This document shows, one piece after another, positions 1 through 12,974 of a stretch of DNA of 64,000 bases. A program made the translations under genes and the position numbers. How positions within the stretch are numbered: position 1 is the stretch's first letter; every line of letters starts with the position of its first letter. A model generated the notes under the pieces. It was not told where the DNA came from, made no database searches, and saw only the letters and a program-made list of their open reading frames with translations. Source of the stretch: Pseudorasbora parva (Eukaryota > Chordata > Actinopteri > Cypriniformes > Gobionidae); NCBI RefSeq assembly GCF_024679245.1, contig NC_090178.1, forward strand, positions 50,075,331 to 50,139,330, written 5' to 3'.

Positions 1-78
1 TCAATTTAAAAAAATAAATAAATGCCTTTCCGATCTGATATGTGATGGGTAAAGGGAATAGAGCGAGTGTGGCAAAAG

Positions 79-152
79 GCAGATTCGAACCTCTGATTGA
101 ATTGCGTCAAAACTCAATAACGTGTCTTACCCCTACACTACAGCCACTGTAG
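79..152 (-). other. tRNA-like (SINE head-like) sequence
   Basis: On the minus strand GTGGCTGTAGTGTAGGGGTAAG resembles an A box, and GGTTCGAATCTGCC about 50 nt on matches a B box. The spacing is tRNA-like, but the acceptor stem does not pair well. Most likely a tRNA-derived repeat rather than a functional tRNA. Confidence 0.35.
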
Positions 153-159
153 AGAATCT

Positions 160-759
160 GGCGATTTTCCTAATTTTGTCTGGCCCAATCAATCTTTAAG
201 TAACCACAGCATATTTGTGTTTAATTTAAATAATATGGCATCTATCGTTACTCCAGTAAAAAAAAAAAACGAGAGGCCCTACTTTTTATTTGCTTCCGAC
301 GCCCATGTAGAGTGTTTGTACTTTTCATAACTAACATGCATAGCTACGTTATCCATTTTTATAACAAACTGGACTTTTGATATTTAAATGACATCCATGT
401 AGGTTATTGTATATTATTGTCAGTGAAGTTATGTTTGCAATACGTAGAAAACTAGCAAGTGATAGCTTAGTGACAATATTAATAATATTAATAAAATGAA
501 TATTAGTTGATAATATTGATAATACTACATATATTTATTTAGTTTGACAACTTATTGGCTGAGATAAGAAGACTAACCTCTATACTGGGCTTTCTTTTCG
601 AGTTTCTTCCTTTCTCTTTTTCCGTCCCTGTGCATCAGCGGGTTTAGACACCTCATTTTTGATGAACGCGCAAGATGAGCACTGATCTAACGCCTGAACT
701 AATAATCAATATTCACCATCAATTCAATCTAATAATCAGGATGATAAGTAATTAAATGT
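160..759. other. AT-rich intergenic DNA
   Basis: I see no gene, RNA or clear repeat boundary here. There are only A/T-rich stretches and TAATATTAATAATATTAATA-type low complexity near 475-540. Confidence 0.4.
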
Positions 760-765
760 GTGGCT

Positions 766-1543
<778 letters not shown>

Positions 1544-1789
1544 TGTGTTATTTTTATCCAGAGAGCAGTGTAGTCTAGCAACTACTGTACATCACTTCAT
1601 GATTCAAGGAACAAGTAAAACCTAGCGAGATGGCTTGCCATCTACAGTCTGCAGGCAGTAGCTAAAGCAGTATCTCAACAGTTACAAAGGGTTGTTCTCA
1701 CTTTCTGTGAGCATTGACTTCCATTGGAGATTCAAACTCAGAAAGTTCTCAAAATATCTCTAATGTTTTAGCAGGAAGAACGGCTACTG

Positions 1790-2015
1790 TAAGGGATTAT
1801 CTGGGTTTGTCGTGTGTTTCACTTCTGTGTCCTATAGTTTTCAGTTCATTGTTTAATTATTGTGCACACCTGTTATTCATTTTGCTGATTGATTCGTTCT
1901 GTGTATTTAAGCCATGTGCTTCTTTCATTATTAGGTTCTGTTGTTCTGCTCGTGGTTTGTCCTGAGTGTTTTGAGTATTAATAAATCTGATAATGCCGCA
2001 TTCAGATCCGTTTGC
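1790..2015 (+). other. LTR-like fragment (possible solo LTR piece)
   Basis: T-rich sequence with TGTGTATTTAAGCC (TATA-like) and later TATTAATAAATC (poly-A-like) about 65 nt downstream, an order typical of fish retrotransposon LTRs. No terminal repeats or coding region were found, so this is tentative. Confidence 0.3.
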
Positions 2016-3340
2016 AACCTAAAGCTGACACATACAGGTTTAGATTTAGATGAGGATAAAGTCATGACAAAACGTTCATGTTTGGATGAACTACCTATTT
2101 TTGTATCTGATAAATAAAGCCAATGGGGGAGACAACAGCTTCCCCTTGGAAATATAAATGCATGCTCCCTTTTGATACTTTTTGTCTTATCATCTCTTTA
2201 TCTTTATCCTTTATTATTTCTTGTCCCATTATTCATGGCTCGTTCTTTATTCTTCTAGACTCTTTAATCACCCTTGAGTGTTTACAATCACCACTCTTAG
2301 AACAGAAGAGAAGCCTTTAAATGACTTTGAATGAAAAGAAAAAAGAAAATAAGCAGTAACTAGTTATGCAAAGTCTGATTCATTTCCGTGAACCGGTTGT
2401 TTTTGGACAGTTCGGCTCTATGAAGCGGCTCCTGGCGTCATCACGCCATGATGTCACTATGCATTTCTTTTATGCTTTTTCTCTGTGTCATGTTATATCA
2501 AGAAAACATTCAAATTAAGTCATCTGTGTCAATGCAAATAAATAAAGTTATTTGCGTGAGTCCATTTTGCTGATTATTGCCTTTTATTCAGTTAAGTTAA
2601 TGGTGTTTTATACTGTACAAACCGTATTTTCTATCCCCTTACACTGCCCCTGCCCCTAAACCTACCCATCACACACACACACATTCATTCCCCACCATTG
2701 CCAGCAGTTTTAGGTTGGGCATCAGGACTGTAGGGATGACTGTGCGGGAGACCTGTGAACAAATCCAAATTTCGTTTGCTTTGTGCTGCGAGACTGAAAA
2801 TATAAGCTTTTCAGACGCCATTTTCGATTTTGCTATTCGCTTACAGTGGCTCTGAATTGTCAAAATGTCTCTCTTAAAAAGTGTTTTTACGGATGCGAAA
2901 ACGCAGAAAATCTAACCTGTTCCAAAAAATTTTTTCGATGGATGAACGTTTCGGAGGCAGTGATTGACATAATGTGACGTCGAATGTATTTTTTGACGTG
3001 CAAAATTTTCCCATGCGAATTTCACTATATACTCCACACACTATAGATATGTTGAACGGTTATTTACTTTGGCCAAATTCTGATGCAGCATCACACATAT
3101 CCTTAAAATAGAAGACAATCCCAAATTCATTGTGACAAGCTCAGTGAAGAAATAAAGTAGTGATGATAGCGTGATGGTTCGGATGCGCTTCAGAAGATGT
3201 AGGCCGTTTTCTACGGTTTGGAACAGAGCCATCTCCGTCTATACGGATCCAGCTGTGCTATGAAGGCATCTATGAGTCCTTAAGCAATGTTAACACACTC
3301 TATGCACATATCCCTACCCCAGAAAACACACACACACACG
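2016..3340. other. intergenic DNA with fragments of a TGGGGAC-type repeat
   Basis: A short fragment at about 2608-2690 (TACTGTACAAACCGTATTTTC, CCCCTAAACCTACCCATCAC, then CA) belongs to the same family as 3345-3715. The rest holds no feature I can support. Confidence 0.5.
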
Positions 3341-3344
3341 TAGT

Positions 3345-3441
3345 GTTTCCATGTTTTATGGGGACTTTCCATAGGCGTGATGGTTTTTATACTGTACAAA
3401 CCGTATTTTCTATCTCCTTACACTGCCCCTAAATCTAACCA

Positions 3442-3512
<71 letters not shown>

Positions 3513-3715
3513 CCCTAAACCTACCCATCACAGGTAACATTCTGCATTTTTACTTTTTCTCAAAAAAACTCCTTCTCTATGATTTATCAGATGTTTTCCT
3601 CATGGGGACCTAAAAATGTCCCCAAAAGGATTTCGGATATTGCCATCTTTGTGGGGACATTTTGTCCCCATAACGTAGGGATTACCAGCCCACACACACA
3701 CACACACACACACAC
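3345..3715 (+). repeat. interspersed repeat with internal (CA)n
   Basis: It reads ATGGGGACTTTCCATAGGCG, TACTGTACAAACCGTATTTTC, CCCCTAAATCTAACC, a (CA)n tract at 3442-3510, then CCTAAACCTACCCATCACAG and TTTGTGGGGACATTTTGTCC. Related copies lie near 2608, 29000-29140 (minus), 44180-44340 and 53860-54140, each with CA/GT runs. Confidence 0.8.
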
Positions 3716-3894
3716 CAGCCAAACGGTCCTTTCCAGTGTTGTGGGTCTCCAGAATTGCCGAGCTGTGATTGTTAAGTCTAGACTGAGGCGATAGACGTCT
3801 CATTAGACTCATTAGGGAACTCTGGGAAGGGATAGTTGGGGGCTGGGTGTCAGATTATAATAGCTGAGATATGAAGACGAGTCGAAAACTGTTT

Positions 3895-4140
3895 AACTAT
3901 TGCCGTTCATATCCGAGACAGACTATTAAAACGCTTGCTCGTGTCTGTGGGGAGTTGATTGGATGGCTGTGGTTTGCTATTGGCTGATCTCATGTGAGTG
4001 ACAGGTGGCTCCGCCCTTGTCATCAGAGAACAGATGAAGTTATTCTGACTCAAGATTATTAATACAATAATGATGTGCACCGATAAATCATTTACAATAG
4101 ACACTGCAATAATCCATTAAAAAACAAGCATGGTTCATTT
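3895..4140 (-). repeat. interspersed repeat, inverted copy of 53165-53400
   Basis: On the minus strand this closely matches the sequence just after nt5c3a: AATGAACCAT, TTGCAGTGTCTATTGTAAATG, then GATGACrAGGGCGGrGC and CATGAGATCAGCCAATAGC. It is about 240 bp long and of unknown class. Confidence 0.75.
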
Positions 4141-4160
4141 TGATTTCAATGTGACGTTAA

Positions 4161-4806
4161 AGGGTTAGTTCAGCCAGAAATTAAACTTCTGTCTTTAACT
4201 CGTCTCCCTAATGTCGCTCCACACCCGTAAGACCTCCGTTCATCTTCACACACAGTTTAAGATATTTTATATTTAGTCCGAGAGCGTATGCAAGTGTATG
4301 CACACTATACTGTCCATGTCCAGAAAGGGAATAAAAACATCATCACAGTAGTCCATATGAGACATCAGTGGGTTAATTAGAGTCTCTTGAAGCATCCAAA
4401 ATACATTTGGGTCCAAAAATAACAAAGACTACGACTTTATTCAGCATTGGCTTCTCTTCCGCGTTTGTGTTCAATCCTCAAATAAAGATTCAAACGGTTA
4501 TGAATCAGTGAATGATCAATGATTCGGATAGCCAATGTCACGTGATTTCAGCAGTTTGACACGCAAATGTATTTTGGATGCTTCAAGAGACTCTAATTAA
4601 CCCACTGATGTCTCATATGGACTACTGTGATGATGTTTTTATTCCCTTTCTGGACATGGACAGTATAGTGTGCATACACTTGCATACGCTCTCGGACTAA
4701 ATATAAAATATCTTAAACTGTGTGTGAAGATGAACGGAGGTCTTACGGGTGTGGAGCGACATTAGGGAGACGAGTTAATGACAGAAGTTTCATTTTTGGC
4801 TGAACT
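4161..4806. mobile_element. foldback MITE, TTAA target, family A copy 1
   Basis: It begins after TTAA (4157-4160) with AGGGTTAGTTCAGCC. The left arm (about 4161-4400) is inverted-repeated by 4565-4806, giving a long hairpin. The right terminus is lost after GGCTGAACT and part of the inner right arm is deleted. It resembles Angel-type palindromic elements of cyprinids. Confidence 0.85.
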
Positions 4807-5149
4807 TGTCAGAGATTGTAGAGAGGACCCAAATGCAAAGGTGCACAACAGAAATGTTTATTAACTTAGGTAGCCGATCACAGCAACGAGTGATGCAGAT
4901 CTGGAGTATAACACAGGGATCAAACAAAGGAAAACAGTCCTTGTCTTGAGCTTGTAGCGGGAAGGCAGTGGCGAGCGAAACTGCCCCAGAACACACACTC
5001 AGCGTCCAGAGAGTCCTCACGTACTGCAGGACACAGGACAGAAACATAGGTGAGACCAACACGAACAACACGGGACGATCCGACCAGACTTGACAAGGCA
5101 AACGAGAGATGTGAACTTGACTGAGATGCATACAATAATAATCTGGCAA

Positions 5150-5870
5150 CGAAGCCACTAGCGGCAGCAAATCTAATCTGCCGCGAGAGTCGTCTAGCAA
5201 CTCTCAATACACTTCTGAGCTGTAAACGCCAAACTCTGGTCAGGCCAATCACATCGTGTATAGAGTCGGTGGGCGGGGCTTAACATAATGACGACCGAGT
5301 TGTGTTTGCGTGCTTCTAGTAAACACAGAAACTGGCGAACGGCGGTCTGTCGAATCAGCTTTGGCCGCAACTCTGGAAGAATTGGGAGTTAACTAGTTAA
5401 ACTCCAAGACCATTTTTTGGGATTTCCGCCTGGATTTGGCCGACCCAAATTGAAAAGCTTCCCATACACACATACAGTGGGCTAGGTTCAAAATGTTGGT
5501 GTCATTTTACAGGAAACCCTTTAAAGTTACATAAAACACTGCTAAAGGTCATAAACATGTAAGTATATGTTGTCTAAGCTGTAATAACCCCCCAAAAAAG
5601 TAGGCGCTTTTTGATTTTTTTTCCCCATAAATTCATTTTTGAAAGTGTGTAACTCAGGCCCTGTGTGCTCTAGGACCCTGCAGACACTTTGGGCTGCTTC
5701 CACTGAACTCCAGAAAATAGTGGAAAAAAGAAACTTGTCTGTGTCGTCTGACAGATTTATTCAAATGGGTCTGAATGGGTCTGAAGGGAGGCAAAACTCT
5801 GAACACATCTTCCCTTTTAAAGAATGACTCCAGTGCCGTTCTTTGTTCTTTTCTCAGAGAAAGGCTTAAG
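5150..5870. repeat. rearranged fragments of the TAGCCTG hAT-type repeat
   Basis: 5153-5365 on the minus strand matches the 3' half of 46363-46882 (AACTCGGnCG, CTAGAAGCACGC, CCCGCCCACCGACTCTA). 5690-5870 on the plus strand matches its middle (CTGAACACATCTTCCCTT, CAGTGCCGTTCTT). Between them (5370-5640) nothing was recognised. The inverted order shows rearrangement. Confidence 0.65.
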
Positions 5871-5900
5871 TAGACATCTGACTGTAGTACTTTTAATTAA

Positions 5901-7155
5901 AGCGGTACTTCAGCGCTGGGAAGATGAATCTGTATTTAAACTGGGTCATTAATGCAGTAGAAATGTGAAATTATTATTTTTGAGGTTGGTGCCTTCTAGA
6001 CTGAGAAAAGACAGAAAATGTATTTTTGTCTTGTGGGGATGAAAGACTACAATTCCCAGAATGCTTCGCTGCCCTGTGAGGCCATCCCCAACGCCACCGC
6101 TACTGGATTACTGTGACTGAGTTGGAGAACAGACACTACGATTAAAAACTGAACGTGTCTGTTCAATATAACTTTCAATATAACTAGGGATGTAACGATA
6201 TTGACGAGATCGCGCTATCGCGGTGGTAAACGTGTCTCGATATCGTCGTGGTTGGGTTACAATATCAAAAGGACAGGTGTCCGTCAAAAAGCAAGAGGAA
6301 TAAACACAGTCCCGCAGAACAAATCATTGTTAACTACATAGACCATGATCGTTAGTGACCCGGATCTATATTCAACATGGATAGAGCTCTACCTGTCGCG
6401 ATAATATATAAAACTCCTGATTTTAGAGTAACAGCTACAGAAGAATAAAATAAAACCCATTTCGTTCCCTTTTGGAGCTCGGAAGAGTTCAGTTTGAGCA
6501 GATGTTTAATACCATCATCATCTGTCCTCGTCAGAGCTGGTTTACCAGTATATTCAGCATCTGCTCATATTCGCCATCTCCAGCATATTCTCCAAACTCA
6601 TTTTCAACGTCTTCAAAATCAATATTTTGATCGCTGACAGCTTCTTGACCACATCCATCATCAAGAGACAGTGACACTAATATCTGATTGTGTTTAGTTC
6701 TTGCTCTCTGCTGTAAATCACTGAGCCATTTCAAGTTTTGCAGATTATAATTATTGTTTCGTTTTCTGTCAGAGGTAACTATGAGTGAAACTTCACTTCA
6801 TCATTGTGTATCAGACATCGCCACCTTGTGGAATAAAGTTGAATTGCACCCTATTTCCTTATTATAGATTAATTTATCAGTGTGCAAAAAAAAATATATA
6901 TATATATACGTACAGTTCTACACACCTCGGGTCGTTAGCGACCCTATACAATTTTGACAAATACTTGTGAAAAAACAGGCATTCAATTATAATTCTATTA
7001 TTGTTTTCTTGTTATATTGTTTAAAATGGATTGATTGAGGAATACTAAGAAGGCTGATGTCTAACTTTAAAAAATGAATGAGGAGGAGGAGGGTAGAGAA
7101 TGACGAGATTTTGATATCATTACATCCCTAAATATAACTGTTCAATATAACTCAA

Positions 7156-7158
<3 letters not shown>
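5901..7158 (+). mobile_element. TTAA MITE, family B, 5' portion split by a hAT
   Basis: After TTAA (5897-5900) it reads AGCGGTACTTCAGCGCTGGG and matches 15801-16060 closely to GAACGTGTCTGTTCAATATAA. A hAT (6185-7130) is inserted there. The copy resumes for a few bases and stops at a (CT)n run at 7158. Confidence 0.8.
6185..7130. mobile_element. non-autonomous hAT element (946 bp)
   Basis: The ends TAGGGATGTAACGATAT and its inverted TATCATTACATCCCTA are flanked by perfect 8-bp duplications AATATAAC (6177-6184 and 7131-7138). An internal 67-codon minus-strand ORF (6531-6734, acidic, NIDFEDVENEFGEY) is not recognisable. The 8-bp TSD is diagnostic for hAT. Confidence 0.9.

Positions 7159-7221
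<63 letters not shown>
7158..7221. repeat. (CT)n microsatellite
   Basis: About 32 uninterrupted CT units. Confidence 0.97.
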
Positions 7222-7225
<4 letters not shown>

Positions 7226-7560
7226 CCAGATGATCTGAAAACACCAATAAACAAGTAAGCTGCATTTGATCAATCTCCATTTGAGATGTTCTGCTTAAAG
7301 TGTCGTTCAGTCGGTCTGTGTTCTGTCAGGACTCACGAGCCAATTCGCTGAACTGCTGTGAGCTGATGAAATGAGCCAATCAGAGCAGAGCTCAACATTA
7401 ATATTCATGACCCTTCCAAATAAGGCAAAAACAGAGCATTACATCCTGGGGACAATTTATAGGGTTGTAAATGGACCTGTAAAACTGTATCTGGACAAAT
7501 TTTGCCCTCAATAAGCCACACACACTTTGTTACATGTATGCCTGTCTTGTGTGTGTTGGT
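7222..7560. other. intergenic DNA, nothing recognised
   Basis: No open exon, repeat pair or RNA gene is visible in this stretch. Confidence 0.4.
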
Positions 7561-7563
7561 TTA

Positions 7564-8161
7564 GGCTACGTCTACACTAATCCGGATACATTTAAAAACG
7601 GAGTTTTCGTCTAAATACGCTCCGCGTCCACAATATCATTTTCAATCAGTTTCCAAAAAGTGTTCATCTGCACTGAAACGTCTGAAAACGCTTACATCCC
7701 CGTACTGCGCATGAGCAAATCCAAGACGCTTCGACTTGCGTCATTTCCGCTACTCGTTTATTTACTTTTTGAAATTTTGCGGCAATGTCGAAAAAGGGCA
7801 CTGAGTTTTTTTTAATGGGTTGACAGTGAGGTGGAGTTGCTGCTGCGAGTAACACATGAATATAAAGTGATAAAAGCAAGTGAAAATGTAGACTGGGAGA
7901 CGTGCCAAAATAAATACGGCGTGAATTGGTCATATGACTGCATCACATGGCTAAAAATGCGTCATCGTATTAAAAAGCCTCCGTTTTCACAGTCCACACT
8001 ACGACGTGAAGATGGCGTTTTCAAATTTATCCGCTTTGGAGAGCGTTTTCAAAACGAGACGTTTTCATTGACTTAAAACGCTGTCTCAGTGTGGACGGAA
8101 GGCCAAAACGGAGAGAAAAATATACGTTTTCAAATGAAAACGTATTAGTGTGGACATGGCC
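7564..8161 (+). mobile_element. PIF/Harbinger-like element with Myb/SANT relic
   Basis: The termini GGCTACGTCTACACTAATCCG and GGCCATGTCCACACTAATACG (inverted) are flanked by TTA on both sides (7561-7563, 8162-8164), the TWA target of Harbinger. At 7831-7950 the plus strand encodes ELLLRVTHEYKVIKASENVDWETC, which resembles the Myb/SANT-like accessory protein of fish Harbingers. The frame is truncated, so it is non-functional. Confidence 0.85.
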
Positions 8162-8164
8162 TTA

Positions 8165-8360
8165 GATTGTGTTTCTCCCCAGTTCGGTTAATTAGTCATG
8201 TCAGTCACCTGCAGCTCGTTATCCTCATTTGCCCCGTGTATTTAAACCCTCAGTTTGCCCTCAGTGTTTGCCGGTTCTCGTTTGTATGTAGTTGTGTTTC
8301 CTGAGTTTTCTGATTAAAATACCGGTTTCCTGTTCCTCTTCGTCTCCGTGAGCTTATCTA
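8165..8360 (+). other. LTR-like fragment
   Basis: TTTGCCCCGTGTATTTAAACC (TATA-like) followed by TGATTAAAATACCGG and GTTCCTCTTCGTCTCCGTG has the look of a fish retrotransposon LTR. No partner LTR is present. Confidence 0.3.
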
Positions 8361-8894
8361 CGACACGATTTGTAACGCTATGAAGATATCAGCGAACAAT
8401 TTAACATATTGTTTCAAATCATTCTAGGGCAGCTTTAAGATCTCTGCAGAGATTGCTCTGGCATGACAAATTTGTCCATGATATTTGAGGATGAGAGCAT
8501 GTCACACAGACTGAGACTGATCAATCTGAGCCCAACAACATCAGCACAAACGAGGCCTGAGCGCACTGTTTGACAAGCGTTTCCATCTTCCTCTCAAACG
8601 CTCGACATACATATGAGTGTGCTGTTATTATTTGGATTTAACAGTCGGTTTTCTGTGCTGTGTGACCCCATCAGGTCCGCCTCGTGACGTTTACCTGCAT
8701 TCTTTCATTCTGTCTTTAAATATTTATTAATTCCTTTATTTTCATCCCTAAATCCTTTCCTCACAGCTGGCCTCTTCTCCTCTCTGTATGTGCTCCGAAC
8801 AGGGGAAGCCCTCTCACCTCTCCTGCATTCTGGAGAATTAGCATATTCATGAGGACCTGCATGCATTATACATGAGATCCTGAGGGAAACAGAG
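8361..8894. other. intergenic DNA, nothing recognised
   Basis: Non-repetitive at this scale. No supported gene. Confidence 0.4.
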
Positions 8895-8896
8895 GA

Positions 8897-9166
8897 ATGA
8901 CACACACACACACACACCCTCTCTCTCGCTCTCTCTCTCTCTCACACACACACACAAACTCTCTCTCACACACTAACACACAAGCTCTCGTGCACACACA
9001 CAAACTCCCTCTCACACACACACACACAAACTCGCTTTCTCTCACACACAAACACACAAACTCTCTCTCTAACACACACTCTCTCTCACACACACACACA
9101 CACACGTGCATACACATACACTCATTACAAAGAGAATGGCAAAGATACAGATAGATACATGCACAC

Positions 9167-9234
<68 letters not shown>

Positions 9235-9584
9235 ACACGCGTATACTCATACACTCATTACAAAGAGAATGGCAAAGCTGTAGATACACAAACACACACA
9301 TGCACGCACACGAACAAACTGTGGATACACATACACACACAAACTCTCTCTCACACACAAACAAACAAACACAAACTCTCTCGCTCTCTCTCACACACAC
9401 AAACTCTCTCTCTTTCTCTCTCTCGCTCTCTCTCTCTCACACACACGTATACACATATTACAAAGAGAATGGCAAAGCTGTAGATACACAAACTGTAGGT
9501 ACACACACACACACACACACACACTCTCACACGCACACGCACACATACTCTCTCGCTCTCTCACACACACACACCTCTCTCTCA

Positions 9585-9622
<38 letters not shown>

Positions 9623-9706
9623 AACACACACTCTCTCTCTCACACACAAACACACACACACACACACACATAAACTCTCTCTCTCACCCACACACACACA
9701 CACACA

Positions 9707-9794
<88 letters not shown>
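8897..9794. repeat. long (CA)n/(CT)n simple-repeat region
   Basis: It mixes CA and CT runs, interrupted by three or four copies of a TTACAAAGAGAATGGCAAAG motif (9125, 9258, 9458), a tandem structure of longer period. It ends in about 40 pure CT units (9709-9794). ORFs here (217 codons and others) are artefacts. Confidence 0.95.
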
Positions 9795-9797
<3 letters not shown>

Positions 9798-11190
9798 GAC
9801 TGGACCCGTTGACTCCAACTGGAGATCAATAGCTTTTATGGTTTTGCAGTCTTTTGGAGGCTTAGACATGGACAAATCTCTATTTTGGTTGAATCCTAAA
9901 AAGATGGATTTATCCAAGCTTCCAGTTTTTTATCGTAATGTTTTTAAGGTCTGGACTTTGTTTACTGTGCAAAGACCCTATAGCATAAGTTCCTTACACT
10001 GGTTGTTACAAGAACCTTTAGTCTGTGGGTCACGCATGGACTTGTCTCTTAAGGGCCCATTCCACGCACTCAATGGGATTCTTCTCTCATCTAGAATGAC
10101 AACTATTGGGCATCTTTTACAGTCAGCGGGAAAGGACTTAAAAAATGTTGATACAGTTGCTGGACATTTGGGCCTTCACTCAAAACGTACAGTCGCTAAA
10201 CTTCTTGAGCAATGGAGAGCTGCTCTTACAGCAGAGGAACTCAAGATGCTGGAGAACTATCATGAGGGGCTAATTGTTCCAAACTGTGACGATCCTTTCC
10301 CTGTCTTGTCACTATCTCCCAATTTAGATGATTGTAAAGGTGTTTTTTTACACTGTAAAGATGTGACACTAATTGGTCTAGAGCCAGCTTCTGGAAAAGA
10401 GTTGTATAAAATTTGTGTGAAATCCTTGAACAAAATGTTTTTAAATAATAGAGTGGATACTCCCTGGCGGGATATTTTACAGCTGGGAGAGGATGAGTTT
10501 CCTAAATGGAGTACGTTGTATAAGTCGCCATTGACTAAAAAGCTTGGGGATTTGCAGTGGAGAATTCTGCATGGGGCAGTTGCAGTCAATGCCTTTATCT
10601 CAGTATTAAATCCGGATGTAAGTCATGACTGCCCTTTCTGTCTGCAAAGAGAAACTGTGTTTCATACATTTACACAGTGTTCTAGACTTGAGACCTTGTT
10701 CACTGTTTTACGAAAGTTATTTTTGTGTTTTGGTGAGACTTTTTCTATCAAGACTTTTATTTGTGGGTTTAAATATGCTCGAAGAAAACGGTTTAAATGT
10801 CAACTTTTGAATTTTTTATTGGGTCAAGCTAAAATGGCTGTCTATGGTACTAGGAAAAACAAAATTGAACGGAACATGAGTTACAATTTATTGGCAGCTT
10901 TTTTCAATTCGGTTAAATCTAGAATACTTATTGACTTTCGCTATTTTAAAGCCATGGAAGATCTTCTTTCTTTTGACTTAATTTGGTGTTATGGTGGGGC
11001 TTTGTGTGAGGTCGTTGAAAATAACTTAGTCTTTGCACCTATCCTGCATTAATATTGTGTTGTTGTTGTTGTTTTGTGTGTGATTTATTAGATTTTTTTT
11101 TTTTTTGGTTTTGGTTTTGTTTTTAAATGATTTTTTTATTGTCTAGATAATGTGTTAATAATTGTAATAAAGTTTTGTGAAAAATCAAAT
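9795..11190 (+). mobile_element. 5'-truncated Tx1/L1-like LINE ORF2 C-terminus in a (CT)n target
   Basis: An open frame of about 418 codons ending at 11052 carries SISSLHWLLQEPLVCGSRMD and a zf-RVT-type region (WRILHGAVAVNAFI, CPFC, HTFTQC: C-x2-C ... H-x4-C), the C-terminal part of an L1/Tx1-type ORF2 downstream of the RT. A T-rich 3' UTR ending AATTGTAATAAAG..AAAT follows. (CT)n directly abuts both ends (to 9794 and from 11191). The intact frame suggests recent insertion. Endonuclease and RT are missing, so it cannot move itself. Confidence 0.85.
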
Positions 11191-12266
11191 CTCTCTCTCT
11201 CTCACACACACACACTGAAGCATTACCAGTCAACATCTAATATTTAAGAGAATTTAAGAAAGTTTTGTATGAAATCTAGTCCATAAAAATATGAAATATA
11301 TAAATACATAAAAATGAATAAACATTCTGTGCTTCTAGTGTGGTTGGCAGACAGTATAAGATATAGATGTTATTGTTTTGCTGTGCTTCTGATTCAGTAA
11401 ATCCTTTCTTGCTGGGATTTTTATACTGAGTGAACAGAAAATATCCCATAATACTGTAAGATACATTTTTACAGTAAATTACTGTTACATTTACCGTTTT
11501 TGGAAGTAAACAAGTCGTTGTGCAATTAACAGTGACAAAACGTAAATCAACATTCCCAGAACTAGCGTGACACCTCACATCTGATGTGTTTTCGTTGAAA
11601 TAAATTATTTTTTTTCTAATCAGTTATGTACAGTAGGGTTTTATGTTATTTATCGTTGCTTAATTAATATTTATTGCATTTTTTAAATGTCTTGTGTGTT
11701 ACCATGATGGTGTTTAGTGCGTGTGTGTGTGATGAGCTTTGGTTCATCATGTGACTCTCGTCCCAACTGTGATTGGTTGTCAGTATATAGCAAAGGTACA
11801 TAACAGATATTAATATTTCATTAGGATGGTTATTTAACAATTAGTCATGAAATACGGTTATTTACTGTAAATGTAAATTTCTGGCAATCACACCTGCTGT
11901 TTTTTATGGTTCATTTCACAGGGATTTTTACAGTGAGTTACAGTAATCAAGTCTTGATGACAAAAGCATTTTCAAGGCTCTTAAACGTCAGACGTAAGTA
12001 AATCTTGGTCAGATTTCTCGAATTAAATAAACTTGACTTTAGCACACGATTTATCTGTGTATTCAACTTCAGGGTCGATCATTATCAACCCCCATGTTTT
12101 TAACACGTTCTTTAACATACAAAGACAGCGGGCTGAAATGTAACCCCGCTGCTCCTCTATGAGTCGTATTTCAAGGAGGTGACAAACAGCCTAAATGGGT
12201 GTATAGAGGACATGGTGGATGAGTTTGGTGTGGAAGAGACCTGCACTCGAAAAATGCGGGTTTAAA
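11191..12266. other. intergenic DNA with a MITE-like inverted repeat
   Basis: About 11449-11960 has ACTGTAAGATACATTTTTAC-type sequence near its left and TTTTTACAGTGAGTTACAGT near its right, suggesting a degraded TIR element. The remainder is unassigned. Confidence 0.4.
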
Positions 12267-12974
12267 GATCATCGGGGTGGGCTTTAGCCGATGACGGACA
12301 GATGATCAACAGAAGCTGACCAATGAGATCATCGGGGTGGGCTTTAGCCGATGACGGACAGATGATCGACAGAAACTGACCAATGAGATCATCAGGGCGG
12401 GCTTTAGCCGATGACGGACAGATGATCAACAGAAGCTGACCAATGAGATCATCAGGGCGAGCTTTAGCCGATGACGGACAGATGATCGACAGAAACTGAC
12501 CAATGAGATCATCAGGGCGGGCTTTAGACGATGACGGACAGATGATCGACAGAAACTGACCAATGAGATCATCAGGGCGGGCTTTAGACGATGACAGACA
12601 GATGATCAACAGTAACTGACCAATGAGATCATCAGGGCGGGCTTTAGCCGATGACGGACAGATGATCAACAGTAACTGACCAATGAGATCATCAGGGCGG
12701 GCTTTAGCCGATGACGGACAGGTGATCGACAGAAACTGACCAATGAGATCATCAGGGCGGGCTTTAGCCGATGACGGACAGGTGATCGACAGAAACTGAC
12801 CAATGAGATCATCAGGGCGGGCTTTAGCCGATGACGGACAGGTGATCAACAGAAACTGACCAATGAGATCATCAGTGCGGGCTTTAGCCGATGACGGACA
12901 GATGATCAACAGAAGCTGACCAATGAGATCATCAGGGCGGGCTTTAGCCGATGACGGACAGGTGATCAACAGAA
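12267..12974. repeat. 60-bp minisatellite, locus 1 (about 11.8 units)
   Basis: The unit contains GATCATCAGGGCGGGCTTTA, CCGATGACGGACAG, a second inverted GATGATC, and ACCAATGA. Variants are mostly single bases. 60 bp is 20 codons, so a 254-codon minus-strand ORF appears; it is not a gene. The same unit forms the array at 25879-26527. Confidence 0.97.

Noticed and set aside
79..152. Functional tRNA gene on the minus strand
   Set aside because: A- and B-box-like words are present, but the acceptor and anticodon arms do not pair convincingly; a tRNA-derived repeat is more likely.
4790..5252. Minus-strand ORFs of 110-136 codons
   Set aside because: They lie across rearranged repeat fragments with no recognisable domain.
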